A stretch of 64,000 nt of DNA from assembly GCF_025195125.1 (NCBI RefSeq), contig NZ_JAMGSL010000005.1, positions 248,001 to 312,000 on the forward strand. The letters run 5' to 3'. The notes beneath the pieces were generated by a model. It was given only the letters and a program-made list of their open reading frames with translations, had not been told where the DNA came from and ran no database searches. The DNA is from Streptomyces sp. Je 1-79. Its GTDB lineage: Bacteria; Actinomycetota; Actinomycetes; Streptomycetales; Streptomycetaceae. The position numbers and the translations under genes are program-made. The stretch's first letter is position 1. Each line of letters starts with the position of its first letter. This document shows, in pieces, positions 1 through 8,332 of this stretch.

Positions 1-526
1 CGATGCCGCGCACGAGCCGCCCCACGTACGGCGTGTACGCCACCGCCATGGCGATCACGGGCGCGGTCATGCCCGAGCCGAGGACGGCCACGAGAAGGAT
101 CGCGAAGAGCAGCCCCGGAATGGCGAACGCCAGATCCATGGACCGGGACAGCACCGTGTCCGCCCAGCCGCCGCGCCAGGCGGCGACCAGCCCGAGCAGC
201 GTGCCGAGGAGCGTGGAGACGCCCACCACGAGCAGCGGTCCCAGGAGCCCCGTCCGCGCGCCGTGCAGCAGCCGCGACAGGATGTCCCGGCCCGACTGGT
301 CGGTGCCGAGGAGATGGTCGCCGCTCGTGCCCACCAGACTCGCCGACAGGTCGAGCGCCTCGGGGTCGTACGGCGCGAGGACGGGCGCGAGCACGGCGAC
401 CAGGACGAGCGCGGCCAGGACGACGACGGAGGCCGTGAAGAGCGGGCCCTGCCCGAGGACGCGCAGCCCGCGCAGACCGGGACGGCGGCGCAGCGCACCG
501 GACGCGGGGGAGAGGGTGGTGGTCAT
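1..526 (-). CDS. Peptide/nickel-type ABC transporter permease, DppC-like (3' end cut by window)
   Basis: Inner-membrane permease of an oligopeptide/dipeptide/nickel-class importer. About 175 residues are visible and the frame stays open to base 1, so the C-terminal part with the EAA loop is missing. After a short cytoplasmic N-terminus there is a hydrophobic segment at about residues 30-52, then the family signature GTDQSGRDILSRLLHGAR at about 74-91, then further membrane segments. The ATG at 526 overlaps the stop of the upstream permease in an ATGA arrangement, so translation is probably coupled. Substrate is not determined; the neighbouring amidohydrolase makes small peptides or amides plausible. 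Confidence 0.9.
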   Translation of the reverse strand, partial: MTTTLSPASGALRRRPGLRGLRVLGQGPLFTASVVVLAALVLVAVLAPVLAPYDPEALDLSASLVGTSGDHLLGTDQSGRDILSRLLHGARTGLLGPLLVVGVSTLLGTLLGLVAAWRGGWADTVLSRSMDLAFAIPGLLFAILLVAVLGSGMTAPVIAMAVAYTPYVGRLVRGI

Positions 527-1476
527 CGGGACGCCTCCCCGTGGAGGGACAGCCGGGGGTCGACGAGCGGAACGAGCAGGTCGACCAGGAGGTTGACGAC
601 GACGAACGCCGTCACGCCGAGCAGGGTGATCGCCTGGACGACGGCGAAGTCCTTGGCCGTCACCGACTGCACCAGCAGCGAGCCGATGCCGGACACGTTG
701 AAGGCGGTCTCGACGATGGACGTACTGATCAGCAGCCCGGCGAGCATCGTGCCGCCGACGGTGACGATCGGGCCGAGGGCGTTGCGGAGCACGTGCCGGC
801 GGACCACGGCGCCGCCCGCGACCCCGCGGGCGCGCGCCACCTCGACGTGCTCACGCCCCAGCTCGTCGAGCATCGCCGACCGGGTGACCCGGGCCAGCAT
901 CCCGGCGAAGGTGATCGCCAGCGCGAACGCCGGCAGTGTCAGGTGGTACACCCGGTCGGCGAAGCCGTCCGGAGTGCCACCGGGCCCGGGGAACCAGCCC
1001 AGTTGGACGGAGAAGAGCGAGACGAGCGCGATGGCGCTGACGAACGACGGGGTCGCCGTCGCCACACCGGTGCCGATCAGCACGGTCCGGTCCACCGTTC
1101 CGGGCCGCAGCGCCGCGACGACACCCGCGGACACGCCGAGGAGCGAGACGAGCAGCGCCGCGTACCCGACGAGCACGGCCGTGCCAGGCAGACGCGAGCC
1201 GATGAGTGCGCCGACCTCCTGGTGGAACTGCGCCGAGCGGCCGAAGTCGCCGTGCAGGACCCCGCCCAGCCACTTCGCGTACTGGACCGGCAGCGGATCG
1301 TCCAGGTGGTACTGGGCGCGCAGCGCCTCGACCGTCTCCGGGGTCGCGGGGCGGCCGTGGAGCAGGAAGGACACCGGGTCGCCGGGGGCGAGGTGCACGG
1401 CGGCGAAGACCACGACCGAGGTGACGAACAGCACGGTCACGAGGCCGACGAGCCGGCCCGCCAGATAGCGCGTCAT
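523..1476 (-). CDS. Peptide/nickel-type ABC transporter permease, DppB-like
   Basis: Second membrane subunit of the same importer (317 residues). The N-terminus MTRYLAGRLVGLVTVLFVTS followed by the periplasmic stretch HLAPGDPVSFLL is typical of DppB/OppB proteins. The EAA-type cytoplasmic loop that contacts the ATPase is visible as EHVEVARARGVAGGAVVRR. I start at the ATG at 1476 rather than at an in-frame start ten codons upstream (1506), because 1476 overlaps the stop of the binding-protein gene (ATGA) and matches the family N-terminus. The ATPase genes (DppD/F) are not inside the window; they may lie to the left. Confidence 0.9.
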   Translation of the reverse strand: MTRYLAGRLVGLVTVLFVTSVVVFAAVHLAPGDPVSFLLHGRPATPETVEALRAQYHLDDPLPVQYAKWLGGVLHGDFGRSAQFHQEVGALIGSRLPGTAVLVGYAALLVSLLGVSAGVVAALRPGTVDRTVLIGTGVATATPSFVSAIALVSLFSVQLGWFPGPGGTPDGFADRVYHLTLPAFALAITFAGMLARVTRSAMLDELGREHVEVARARGVAGGAVVRRHVLRNALGPIVTVGGTMLAGLLISTSIVETAFNVSGIGSLLVQSVTAKDFAVVQAITLLGVTAFVVVNLLVDLLVPLVDPRLSLHGEASR

Positions 1477-3110
1477 GACCGCGCCGCCCCGACCGTCGCC
1501 GCCCACGGGTAGTACAGCTGCGCGATCCCGGTGGGAGCACCGGTCACCCGGTCGCCCAGGAAGACCGAGTAGGGCGCTTCGTACAGCGGGATGACCGGGA
1601 GCTCGCGCACGGCGATCTTCTGGAGCTCGGCCGTCAGATCCGCCCGGCGGGCCGCGTCGGGCTCGGCGTTCGCCTTCTCGAATGCGGCGTCGTACTCACG
1701 GTTCGACCAGTTGCCGTAGTTCCCGGTGTGGCCCGTGCTCAGGTACTGGTAGAACTCCAGCGGATCGGGGGTGCTGTCGTACCCGTTGGTGATGACCAGG
1801 TCCAGCCCCTTGCGCGCCTCCGGGTCGACGAACAGGCTGCTGTACGCCTCCGGGGCGACGGCCTTCAGCCGCACGTCGAGCCCGATCTGCCGTCCCGCCG
1901 CCTGCACGGCATTGGCCACGACGCTGATCTCGGGCGCGAGGGTGCTCGTCGCCAGGGTGACCCGGCGCCCGGTGGCGCCGGCCTCCTCGACCAGCTTCTT
2001 CGCGGCGGCCACGTCGAAGACGGGCTCGGGCAGGGCGTCGAAGTACGCGTCGGTCCTCTCGGGTACGAGCGCCCACGCGCCGCGGGCGGTGGGCGCCTTC
2101 GCCGGGACGCCGATCCCGCCGGCGGCGGCCCTGACGATGTTCTTCCGGTCGAGGGCCATGGAGAGCGCCTGCCGGACCTTCAGGTCGCCGAGCGTGCCGT
2201 CGAAGTCGAGTACGGAGAGGTCCGCGGCGGCCGTGTTGGGCCCGAAGTACAGCTTCCCCTTCGTGGTGGCCCGCAGCTGCGCCAGCGAGGTGGCGGGCAC
2301 CAGGTAGCCGCCGTCGGCCGTACCGGACAGGAAGGCGTTGGTGCGGGCGGCCGGGTCCTCGACGAAGGTGAACGTCACCGTGTCGTTCTTCGGGGCCAGG
2401 GACGTGTCCCAGTACGCCGGGTACTTCTTGAGCGTGACGCTCTCGCCCTGGGCCCAGGAGTCCAGGGCGTACGGGCCGGTGCAGTTCACCTGTCCCTTGG
2501 GGCCGCCGTACTCCTTGCCGGCCTTCGCCAGGAAGGCCGCGCTCTCGACGGTGCCGGGTGAGGCCGCCATCAGCTCGTTGAGCAGGACGTCGGGCTTGCT
2601 GAGCCGGACCGTCACCTCCAGCGGACCGCTCCTGGTGACCGAGGCGACGTTCCTGAACGCCGATCCCCAGGGGGAGCCGGTCGCCGGGTCCATGTGGCGC
2701 TCGAGGGAGGCCACGACGTCGTCGGCGGTCATGGGCGTGCCGTCGTGGAACGTCACGCCGGAGCGCAGGGTGTACACCCAGGTCTTCGGGTCGGGATTGC
2801 TGTACTTCTCGGCGAGACCGGGCTCGATCTTCAGGTCGGGGGTGACCCGCAGCAGCTGCTCGCACACGTTGGCCAGCACGGTGTTGGGCGGGTAGTCGTA
2901 GGCGAGCGCGTAGTCGAGCGTGTAGGGCTCGGCGTACAGCGACCAGGTGAGCGAGCGGATCGCTCCCTTCGCGGCCGGGGTGGTGGGGGTGACGCTGTAG
3001 GCGGAGGCGCCACCGCCGGATCCGGATCCGGTCGCGCCGGAACATCCGGCGGTGGCGGCCGCGACGACGGCGGTACAGACGAGCAGTGCGGTGACTCTGG
3101 GCTTGCGCAA
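1473..3110 (-). CDS. Extracellular solute-binding lipoprotein, family 5 (DppA/OppA/NikA-like)
   Basis: Periplasm-side binding protein of the importer, anchored as a lipoprotein. The N-terminus reads RKPRVTALLVCTAV followed by a hydrophobic core and a lipobox ending TAGC, then a Gly/Ser linker. The SBP_bac_5 body has the usual landmarks (EPYTLDYALAYDYPPN near the start, VTFHDGTPMTADDV in the middle). No ATG or GTG is well placed. The best start is a TTG at 3110, about nine bases after an AAGGGG ribosome site; an upstream extension to 3371 is open but reads as low-complexity sequence. First gene of the operon. The 160 bases between it and the amidohydrolase are very C-rich on the coding strand. 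Confidence 0.85.
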   Translation of the reverse strand: MRKPRVTALLVCTAVVAAATAGCSGATGSGSGGGASAYSVTPTTPAAKGAIRSLTWSLYAEPYTLDYALAYDYPPNTVLANVCEQLLRVTPDLKIEPGLAEKYSNPDPKTWVYTLRSGVTFHDGTPMTADDVVASLERHMDPATGSPWGSAFRNVASVTRSGPLEVTVRLSKPDVLLNELMAASPGTVESAAFLAKAGKEYGGPKGQVNCTGPYALDSWAQGESVTLKKYPAYWDTSLAPKNDTVTFTFVEDPAARTNAFLSGTADGGYLVPATSLAQLRATTKGKLYFGPNTAAADLSVLDFDGTLGDLKVRQALSMALDRKNIVRAAAGGIGVPAKAPTARGAWALVPERTDAYFDALPEPVFDVAAAKKLVEEAGATGRRVTLATSTLAPEISVVANAVQAAGRQIGLDVRLKAVAPEAYSSLFVDPEARKGLDLVITNGYDSTPDPLEFYQYLSTGHTGNYGNWSNREYDAAFEKANAEPDAARRADLTAELQKIAVRELPVIPLYEAPYSVFLGDRVTGAPTGIAQLYYPWAATVGAARS

Positions 3111-3270
3111 GGAGACCCACCCCTTTACGGGTGTAGTGACGGGCGCGGGGAGGTGGAGCGGGGCAGCCGGGCGGCTGACGTGGTGGGGGTGTCGTGGGGC
3201 CGGTGGGGGCGGGCGGCCGGAAGAGGGGACGGGAGGGGGACGGGGAGGGCGGACGGCGGGTGACAGGGCG

Positions 3271-4905
3271 TCAGCTCGTGTGCACCGGTGTGCCGCCGAC
3301 GTACGTGCCCAGCACGCGCGCCTCGGCGATCTCCTCCGGAGGCGCGGTGAAGATGTCGCGGTCCAGGACAACCAGGTCGGCCAGCATGCCCGGGAGCAGC
3401 GTGCCGGTCTCGTCGTGCCCGTTCACATGCGCGGACCCGGCGGTGTACGCGGCGACGGCGCTGGTCAGGTCGAGGCGCTGCTCCGGAAGGAAGACCCGCT
3501 CGTCGGCCGTGCCGGGCTCCTTCCGGTTCACCGCGACATGGAGGCCCGCGAGGGGGTCGGGGCTGGAGACCGGCCAGTCGCTGCCCGCCGCCAGGGTGGC
3601 CCCGGCGCGCAGCAGGGATCCGAACGGGTACTGCCAGGAGGCCCGTTCGGGCCCGAGGAAGGGGATCGTCAGCTCGTCCATCTGCGGCTCGTGCGCGGCC
3701 CACAGGGGCTGGATGTTGGCGACGGCCCCCAGGCGGGCGAACCGGTCCAGGTCGTCGGGGTGGACCACCTGCAGATGCGCGAGGTGGTGCCGGTTGCCGC
3801 GCCGGCCGTTGGCCTCGACCGCGGCCTCGACCGCGTCCAGGGCCTCCCGTACCGCGCGGTCGCCGAGCGCGTGGAAGTGCACCTGGAAGTCGAGGGCGTC
3901 CAGCCGGGTCACGTACGAGCGCAGGGCGGCCGGATCGACGAAGCTCAGACCCGAGTTGGCCGTGGCGCAGCCGCAGCCGTCGAGGTACGGAGTGGTCATC
4001 GCGGCGGTGAAGTTCTCGGCGACACCGTCCTGCATGATCTTGACCGAGCCGGCCCGGAACCGCCCGTACGCCAGCTCCTTCCGCCGGGTGACGAGTTCGT
4101 CGATCTGCTCGGCCCCCCGCTCGCGGTCCCACCACAGCGCCCCGTTGACCCGGGCGGTGAGCGTCCCCGCACGGGCGGCCGCGAGATAGGCGTCGGAGGG
4201 GTCGGGCTGCCCGCCGTACACGCCCAGCATGGCGTCCTGCCAGCCCGTGATGCCGAGGGAGTGCAGCAGCTTCTGCGCGCGCAGCAGACCGGCGAGCCGG
4301 TCGGCGGCGGTGGACGGCGGGACGAGTCGGGAGACCAGGCCGGTGGCGCCCTCCTGAAGGGTGCCGCTCGGGGTGCCGTCCGGCTCGCGCTCGATCCGGC
4401 CGTCGGCGGGGTCGGGGGTCGCGCGGTCGAGCCCGGCGAGTTCGAGGGCGCGGGTGTTGGCCCACGCGCCGTGGTGGTCGCGGTTGACGAGGTACACCGG
4501 CCGGTCGGGCACCACCGAGTCGAGCAGCTGCCGGGTGGGCAGCCCGCCCTCGAAGCTCTCCATCGACCAGCCGCCACCGGTGATCCACGGACGCTCCGGG
4601 TGCGCGTCGGCGAACTCGCGGATCCGGGTCAGATACTCCGCGACACCGACCGTGCCGGTCAGATCGCACTCGGCCAGCTCCACGCCGGCGAAGACGGCGT
4701 GGACATGCGCGTCCTGGAAGCCGGGGAGGAGCACCTTCCCCCGCAGATCGACGACTTCGGTGTCCGGCCCGATGAGCTCGCGCACCTCGTCATGGCCGAC
4801 GGCGGTGATCCGCTCGCCGGTCACGGCCAGGCTGCTCGCCCTGGTGCGTGCGGGATCGCCGGTGTGGACGGGGCCATGGGTGAAGACCAGATCGGCCTTG
4901 GTCAT
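3271..4905 (-). CDS. Amidohydrolase, YtcJ/amidohydrolase-3 family
   Basis: Metal-dependent hydrolase of the amidohydrolase superfamily, 544 residues and cytoplasmic. The metal-binding HVH lies in LLPGFQDAHVHAVFAG near residues 65-80. Later features are HHLAHLQVVHP and AAGSDWPVSSPDPL, the last holding the conserved Asp of the barrel, followed by DLTSAVAAYT typical of YtcJ proteins. The start at 4905 has GGAG about seven bases upstream; an alternative 16 codons earlier has no such site. It lies upstream of, and on the same strand as, the peptide importer, and is divergent from the TetR gene, so an imported amide or N-acylated compound is a reasonable substrate guess. The exact reaction is not predictable. 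Confidence 0.88.
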   Translation of the reverse strand: MTKADLVFTHGPVHTGDPARTRASSLAVTGERITAVGHDEVRELIGPDTEVVDLRGKVLLPGFQDAHVHAVFAGVELAECDLTGTVGVAEYLTRIREFADAHPERPWITGGGWSMESFEGGLPTRQLLDSVVPDRPVYLVNRDHHGAWANTRALELAGLDRATPDPADGRIEREPDGTPSGTLQEGATGLVSRLVPPSTAADRLAGLLRAQKLLHSLGITGWQDAMLGVYGGQPDPSDAYLAAARAGTLTARVNGALWWDRERGAEQIDELVTRRKELAYGRFRAGSVKIMQDGVAENFTAAMTTPYLDGCGCATANSGLSFVDPAALRSYVTRLDALDFQVHFHALGDRAVREALDAVEAAVEANGRRGNRHHLAHLQVVHPDDLDRFARLGAVANIQPLWAAHEPQMDELTIPFLGPERASWQYPFGSLLRAGATLAAGSDWPVSSPDPLAGLHVAVNRKEPGTADERVFLPEQRLDLTSAVAAYTAGSAHVNGHDETGTLLPGMLADLVVLDRDIFTAPPEEIAEARVLGTYVGGTPVHTS

Positions 4906-4969
4906 GGGGGTGCTCCAGAACGGGAGAAGGAGGACTGCCTGGTGAACGCACATGGAACTGGGCGAGCCA

Positions 4970-4998
4970 TTTACACGTCAATGGTGTTGTCGTAAGGT
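4970..4998 (+). promoter_or_regulatory. Promoter of the TetR gene, probably giving a leaderless mRNA, with overlapping divergent promoter elements
   Basis: On the plus strand TTTACA (4970-4975) and TAAGGT (4993-4998) are separated by exactly 17 bases. The ATG of the regulator follows only seven bases after the -10 box and has no Shine-Dalgarno, so transcription probably starts at or next to the ATG. On the minus strand TTGACG (4981-4976) overlaps the same bases and could be the -35 of the amidohydrolase gene, though no good -10 follows. A regulator bound here would control both directions. Confidence 0.55.
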
Positions 4999-5004
4999 CC
5001 CGGC

Positions 5005-5700
5005 ATGGCCGAGCGAGTGGTTCCCGAAGGGCAGCGGCGGCGCCGCAGGCCCACCAAGCAGGGCGCCGTCCTCTCGCAACGGCTGATCATCGAGACGGCC
5101 CTGCGGCTCGTCGCCCGGCACGGCGCGGAGGCCCTGTCCGTACGGCGGCTCGGCGCCGCCCTCGGAGCCGACCCCAGCTCGGTCTACCGGTACTTCCGCA
5201 ACACCGACGACCTGCTGCTCGCCCTCGCCGACGAGTTCATCGGGCGCGCGCAGGAGGGCTGGCGGCCGACGGGCGACTGGCGCACGGACCTGCGCGAGAT
5301 GGGGCTGCGGATCCACGCGGTCTATCTGGCGAACCCGCAGGTGGCGCTGCTCGCGGCGCACCGCACGACCGGCCGCGCGCACGAGACGGCGGCGGTGGAG
5401 AAGATCCTCGGCATCCTGCGCCGGGCCGGCTTCCCCGACGCGACGGCGGTACCGCTCTACCACGCCTTCGTCGACCAGGCCCTGGCCTTCGCGGCGCTGG
5501 ACGCCGCCGCGCTGGCGCTCCCGGACGCGGCGCGCGAGGCGGACGAGGCGGTGTGGCTCGCCTCGTACGGGAAGCTGCCGCCGGACACGCACCCGAACAT
5601 CGCGGCGACGTTCCCGCTCCTCGCCGCCGACATGCGCGACAGCGGGTACCCCTTCGCCCTGGAGCTGATGCTGGACGCGGCGGCGGCCCGGCTGCCGTAG
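5005..5700 (+). CDS. TetR-family transcriptional regulator
   Basis: DNA-binding repressor, 231 residues. A basic N-terminal tail (RRRRRPTKQG) precedes the TetR helix-turn-helix, seen as ALSVRRLGAALGADPSSVYRYFRN at about residues 43-66. The rest is the helical ligand-binding and dimerisation domain of the TetR_C type, with a hydrophobic pocket region around AVYLANPQVALLAAHRTT. It is divergent from the amidohydrolase-importer operon and shares a 99-bp promoter region with it, so it most likely represses that operon and itself. The inducer is unknown; an importer substrate is an obvious candidate. Confidence 0.88.
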   Translation: MAERVVPEGQRRRRRPTKQGAVLSQRLIIETALRLVARHGAEALSVRRLGAALGADPSSVYRYFRNTDDLLLALADEFIGRAQEGWRPTGDWRTDLREMGLRIHAVYLANPQVALLAAHRTTGRAHETAAVEKILGILRRAGFPDATAVPLYHAFVDQALAFAALDAAALALPDAAREADEAVWLASYGKLPPDTHPNIAATFPLLAADMRDSGYPFALELMLDAAAARLP

Positions 5701-5736
5701 CCGAGGCAGCGCGCGGCTCTTCGGCCGCGGCGACGC

Positions 5737-5771
5737 CGCGAGGGGCAGCCGAGACACGGCTGCCCCTCGCG
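5737..5771. terminator. Bidirectional terminator hairpin between convergent genes
   Basis: A perfect 15-bp stem (CGCGAGGGGCAGCCG and its complement) with a five-base loop lies midway between the stop of the TetR gene and the stop of the oppositely oriented ABC membrane protein. There is no U-tract, as is usual in streptomycetes. Confidence 0.8.
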
Positions 5772-5799
5772 GGTTGCTCCCTTGGCGGACCGGCGTCCG

Positions 5800-6810
5800 T
5801 CACGTCAGCCGGCGACGGATCCACCAGGCGCAGAGCCCGGCCAGGGCCAGGGCGAGACCGAGGTAGAGCGCCGTCTCGGCCCATTGAAGGGCCCAGAAGT
5901 TGCCGGCGGGCTGGTACGTCACCTGCTGCTTGTAGCCCTGGGCGCCGAGGTCGGCGATGCAGCCGTCGACCTGCTGCAGGGTGGGTGGGCCCGACTCGGT
6001 GCTCAGGCAGTCGCCGAAGGACGACGGCACGGCGGCCGGCTGACCGGCGGCGTTCAGCGTCTGTTGGGAGGTGACCCAGGTACCGGGCACCTCTTCGAGG
6101 TGCGCGATGATCTGCTCGGCGCCGTCCTGGACGCTGATGGGGGCGCCGCCGGGCTCGATCGGCACGGTGGTCCGGTCCGTGGCGGCCAGGTGGGGCCGGA
6201 CCCACATCGGCACGACGACCTGGACTGCGGCGTAGAGGGCGAACGTGGTCGCCATCGCGGGCAGGGTGCGGCGGATGAGGAGGCCGAGGGCCACACCCAG
6301 GACGAAGGCGAAGGCGGCATGGGACATGGGGGCGACTCCCCGTGCGGCGAAGGCCACGGGGTCGAGCCGCGGGAAGTACGTGTCCGTCGAGCCCCCGCCG
6401 TTGACAGCCCGGTCGATGGGGCTGCTCCACCAGCTCACGGCGAGACTGGTCAGTCCGGCAGCGGCCATGGCGGCAGCCGCACCGAGGCCCAGCTTGGTCG
6501 CCAGCCAGCGCGTGCGGGTGACGCCCTGGTTCCATGCGAGGTAGTGGGTGCCGGTCTCCAGTTCACGGGAGATCAGTGGAGCGCCCCAGAACATCGCGAT
6601 GACCGCAGGCACGGCGAGTACGGCCATCAGTCCGGCGTAGTACAAGGTCTGGTCCGAACTGGAGACCTGGTCCACCAGGCCGCTGCCGGCAGCTCGGTAG
6701 AGGTCCGCCAGCTGCGGGCCGGTGCCCGCGAGGGTGGCGGCGAGGGCAGCCACTGCGGCCAGCATCACGGCGGCCTGGGTACGGAACTGACGCCAGGTCA
6801 GCCAGATCAT
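5800..6810 (-). CDS. ABC-2 type membrane protein of an exporter
   Basis: Membrane partner of the adjacent ATPase, 336 residues. It begins MIWLTWRQFRTQAAVML, a common opening of ABC-2 permeases in GntR/YtrA operons, and contains SRELETGTHYLAWNQGVTR, the conserved cytoplasmic stretch of that family. Hydrophobic segments are near residues 15-30, 58-78, 100-140, 170-215 and the C-terminus (ALYLGLALALAGLCAWWI). A large extracytoplasmic segment (about 215-300) lies between the last two membrane regions. The ATG overlaps the ATPase stop (ATGA). Likely exports or protects against a lipid-like or antibiotic molecule; the substrate cannot be read from sequence. Confidence 0.82.
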   Translation of the reverse strand: MIWLTWRQFRTQAAVMLAAVAALAATLAGTGPQLADLYRAAGSGLVDQVSSSDQTLYYAGLMAVLAVPAVIAMFWGAPLISRELETGTHYLAWNQGVTRTRWLATKLGLGAAAAMAAAGLTSLAVSWWSSPIDRAVNGGGSTDTYFPRLDPVAFAARGVAPMSHAAFAFVLGVALGLLIRRTLPAMATTFALYAAVQVVVPMWVRPHLAATDRTTVPIEPGGAPISVQDGAEQIIAHLEEVPGTWVTSQQTLNAAGQPAAVPSSFGDCLSTESGPPTLQQVDGCIADLGAQGYKQQVTYQPAGNFWALQWAETALYLGLALALAGLCAWWIRRRLT

Positions 6811-7703
6811 CGGAGCACCTCCAGTGCGGGCCGGGTGTCACGTACCGCATCGGCGGGCCGGGTCATGTAGGCAAGGACGATGTCCTCCAGGCCGAGCGGG
6901 CCGACGGTCCAGGACGGATCGTGGACCGCAGTGTCGGTGCGCACCAGGAGGGTGGTCTGCCGGTCGGTGTGGCTGGCGGTGATGACGTGCACGCCGGCCG
7001 GGAGCGTGTCCGGGTCCCGGCGCGGTCCGGTGAGCCGGTGGTGGCAGGCGACCAGGTCGTCGATGTCGCCCGCCACCTGCACCCGGGAGTCGACCAGGAC
7101 GATGAGGTAGTCGCAGGACCGCTCCACGTCGGAGACCAGGTGGGAGGAGAGCACGACGCTCAGCTCGTGCTCGGCGACGGCCTCCAGCAGGTCCTGCATG
7201 AACTCCCGTCGGGCGAGCGGGTCCAGGGCCGCGACCGGCTCGTCCAGGATGAGCAGTTCCGGGCGCTTGGCGACGCCCAGGGTGAGAGCGAGCTGCGCGC
7301 GCTGGCCGCCTGACAGCTTGCCGGCCCGCTGCTTCGGGTCCAGACCGAGGCGACGGATCCGGCCGCGCGCCAGGCCGTCGTCCCAGTTCGGGTTGAGGCG
7401 CCGGCCGAGGTGGAGGTGGTCGGCGACGCTCAGCGCGGCGTAGGTCGGGGTGTCCTGGGCGACGAAGCCGACCTTGGCGAGCTGTTCCACGCCCTCGGCA
7501 GGGCGGCCGCCGCACACCTCGATGGTGCCTGCTGTGGGGGTGAGCATGCCGGATGCCAGGTTCAACAAGGTCGACTTGCCTGCGCCGTTGGGGCCGACCA
7601 GGCCGACCACCCGGCCGGCGGGGATGTCCAGGTCGCAGTTCTGCAGCGCCCAGCGCTGCTTGTACCTCTTGCCCAGACCCTGGGCTCGCAAGACGGCGCT
7701 CAC
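6807..7703 (-). CDS. ABC transporter ATP-binding protein (YtrB-like)
   Basis: ATPase subunit of the exporter, 298 residues. Walker A is GPNGAGKST (about residues 38-46), the Q-loop lies in VGFVAQDTP, the signature is LSGGQRAQ, Walker B is LLILDEP and the switch His is in VVLSSHLVSDV. The C-terminal 70 residues beyond the ATPase core form an accessory domain of the kind found in ABC-2 drug exporters. The GTG at 7703 overlaps the stop of the GntR gene (GTGA), and the gene itself overlaps the permease, so the three genes form one coupled operon. Confidence 0.93.
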   Translation of the reverse strand: MSAVLRAQGLGKRYKQRWALQNCDLDIPAGRVVGLVGPNGAGKSTLLNLASGMLTPTAGTIEVCGGRPAEGVEQLAKVGFVAQDTPTYAALSVADHLHLGRRLNPNWDDGLARGRIRRLGLDPKQRAGKLSGGQRAQLALTLGVAKRPELLILDEPVAALDPLARREFMQDLLEAVAEHELSVVLSSHLVSDVERSCDYLIVLVDSRVQVAGDIDDLVACHHRLTGPRRDPDTLPAGVHVITASHTDRQTTLLVRTDTAVHDPSWTVGPLGLEDIVLAYMTRPADAVRDTRPALEVLR

Positions 7704-8092
7704 GCCACGTCCTCTCCGGCGGCGTTGCGAAACGTGGTCATGAACAGCGCCTCGATGCTCTCGTCGTCGAGTCCGGCCAGGCGGGCCTTGGTCAGCCAGC
7801 GCTGCAGGTCCTTGCGCAGCGGTCCGTGCGCGGCGAGCGTGCCGTCGGCCAGCGTCCGGGTCACGAAGGTACCGACGCCGGGGCGGGCGGCCACCAGGCC
7901 GTCGTGCTCCAGCTCTCGGTACGCCTTGAGCACCGTGTTCGGGTTGACGGCCATCTGCCTGGCCACGTCCTTGACCGTCGGCAGGCGGTCGCCCTCGTTC
8001 AGCAGGCCCAGGCGCAGGGCGTGCCGCACCTGCTGGACCAACTGCTGGTACGGGGGCAGCCCGGACCGGCTGTTCAGGTGGAACTCAATCAC
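7700..8092 (-). CDS. GntR-family regulator, YtrA subfamily
   Basis: Short GntR repressor, 130 residues: winged helix (YQQLVQQVRHALRLGLL; LPTVKDVARQMAVNPNTVLKAY) followed by a small dimerisation tail of about 50 residues, which is the YtrA architecture. I choose the GTG at 8092, giving the family N-terminus VIEFHLNSRSGLPPY, with GGAGGA six bases upstream; the ATG at 8104 would put that ribosome site inside the coding region. First gene of the exporter operon, so it probably represses its own operon through the site just upstream and is relieved by a cell-envelope-active compound (inference from YtrA family). Confidence 0.9.
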   Translation of the reverse strand: MIEFHLNSRSGLPPYQQLVQQVRHALRLGLLNEGDRLPTVKDVARQMAVNPNTVLKAYRELEHDGLVAARPGVGTFVTRTLADGTLAAHGPLRKDLQRWLTKARLAGLDDESIEALFMTTFRNAAGEDVA

Positions 8093-8109
8093 CGGTTCCT
8101 CCATTTATC

Positions 8110-8152
8110 TAGTTGCCTAGCACTATAGCCATCTACGCCAGCCTTGTGGCAA
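8110..8152 (-). promoter_or_regulatory. Promoter and YtrA-type operator of the exporter operon
   Basis: On the minus strand TTGCCA (8152-8147), 19 bases, then TATAGT (8127-8122), about 30 bases before the GTG. Overlapping the -10 and the expected start point is TAGT-N8-ACTA (8110-8125), an inverted repeat inside a stretch rich in CTAG elements. Position and symmetry fit a repressor site for the first gene of the operon. Confidence 0.6.
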
Positions 8153-8224
8153 GGGCGCGCTGCGGCGCCGGCCGCGGTCGCCCAACGGCTCCACGACGAG
8201 CGGGAGAAGACCGGAAGCGACGAA

Positions 8225-8276
8225 GCCGCCCCCGTCCGTGGGCCTCGGGGGTGCGAGGCGCACAGACGGGGGCGGC
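8225..8276 (-). terminator. Terminator-like hairpin downstream of the sigma-factor gene
   Basis: GCCGCCCCCGTC (8225-8236) pairs perfectly with 8265-8276, and the loop contains a second six-base stem (GCCTCG/CGAGGC). It lies 57 bases beyond the sigma-factor stop. The 240-base gap between 8093 and 8332 holds nothing else except the exporter promoter. Confidence 0.6.
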
Positions 8277-8332
8277 CCGGCGGGCCGGGAGCGCCCGGGC
8301 GGGGGTGCTCGCGGTTCGCTCGCGTCCGTGGC

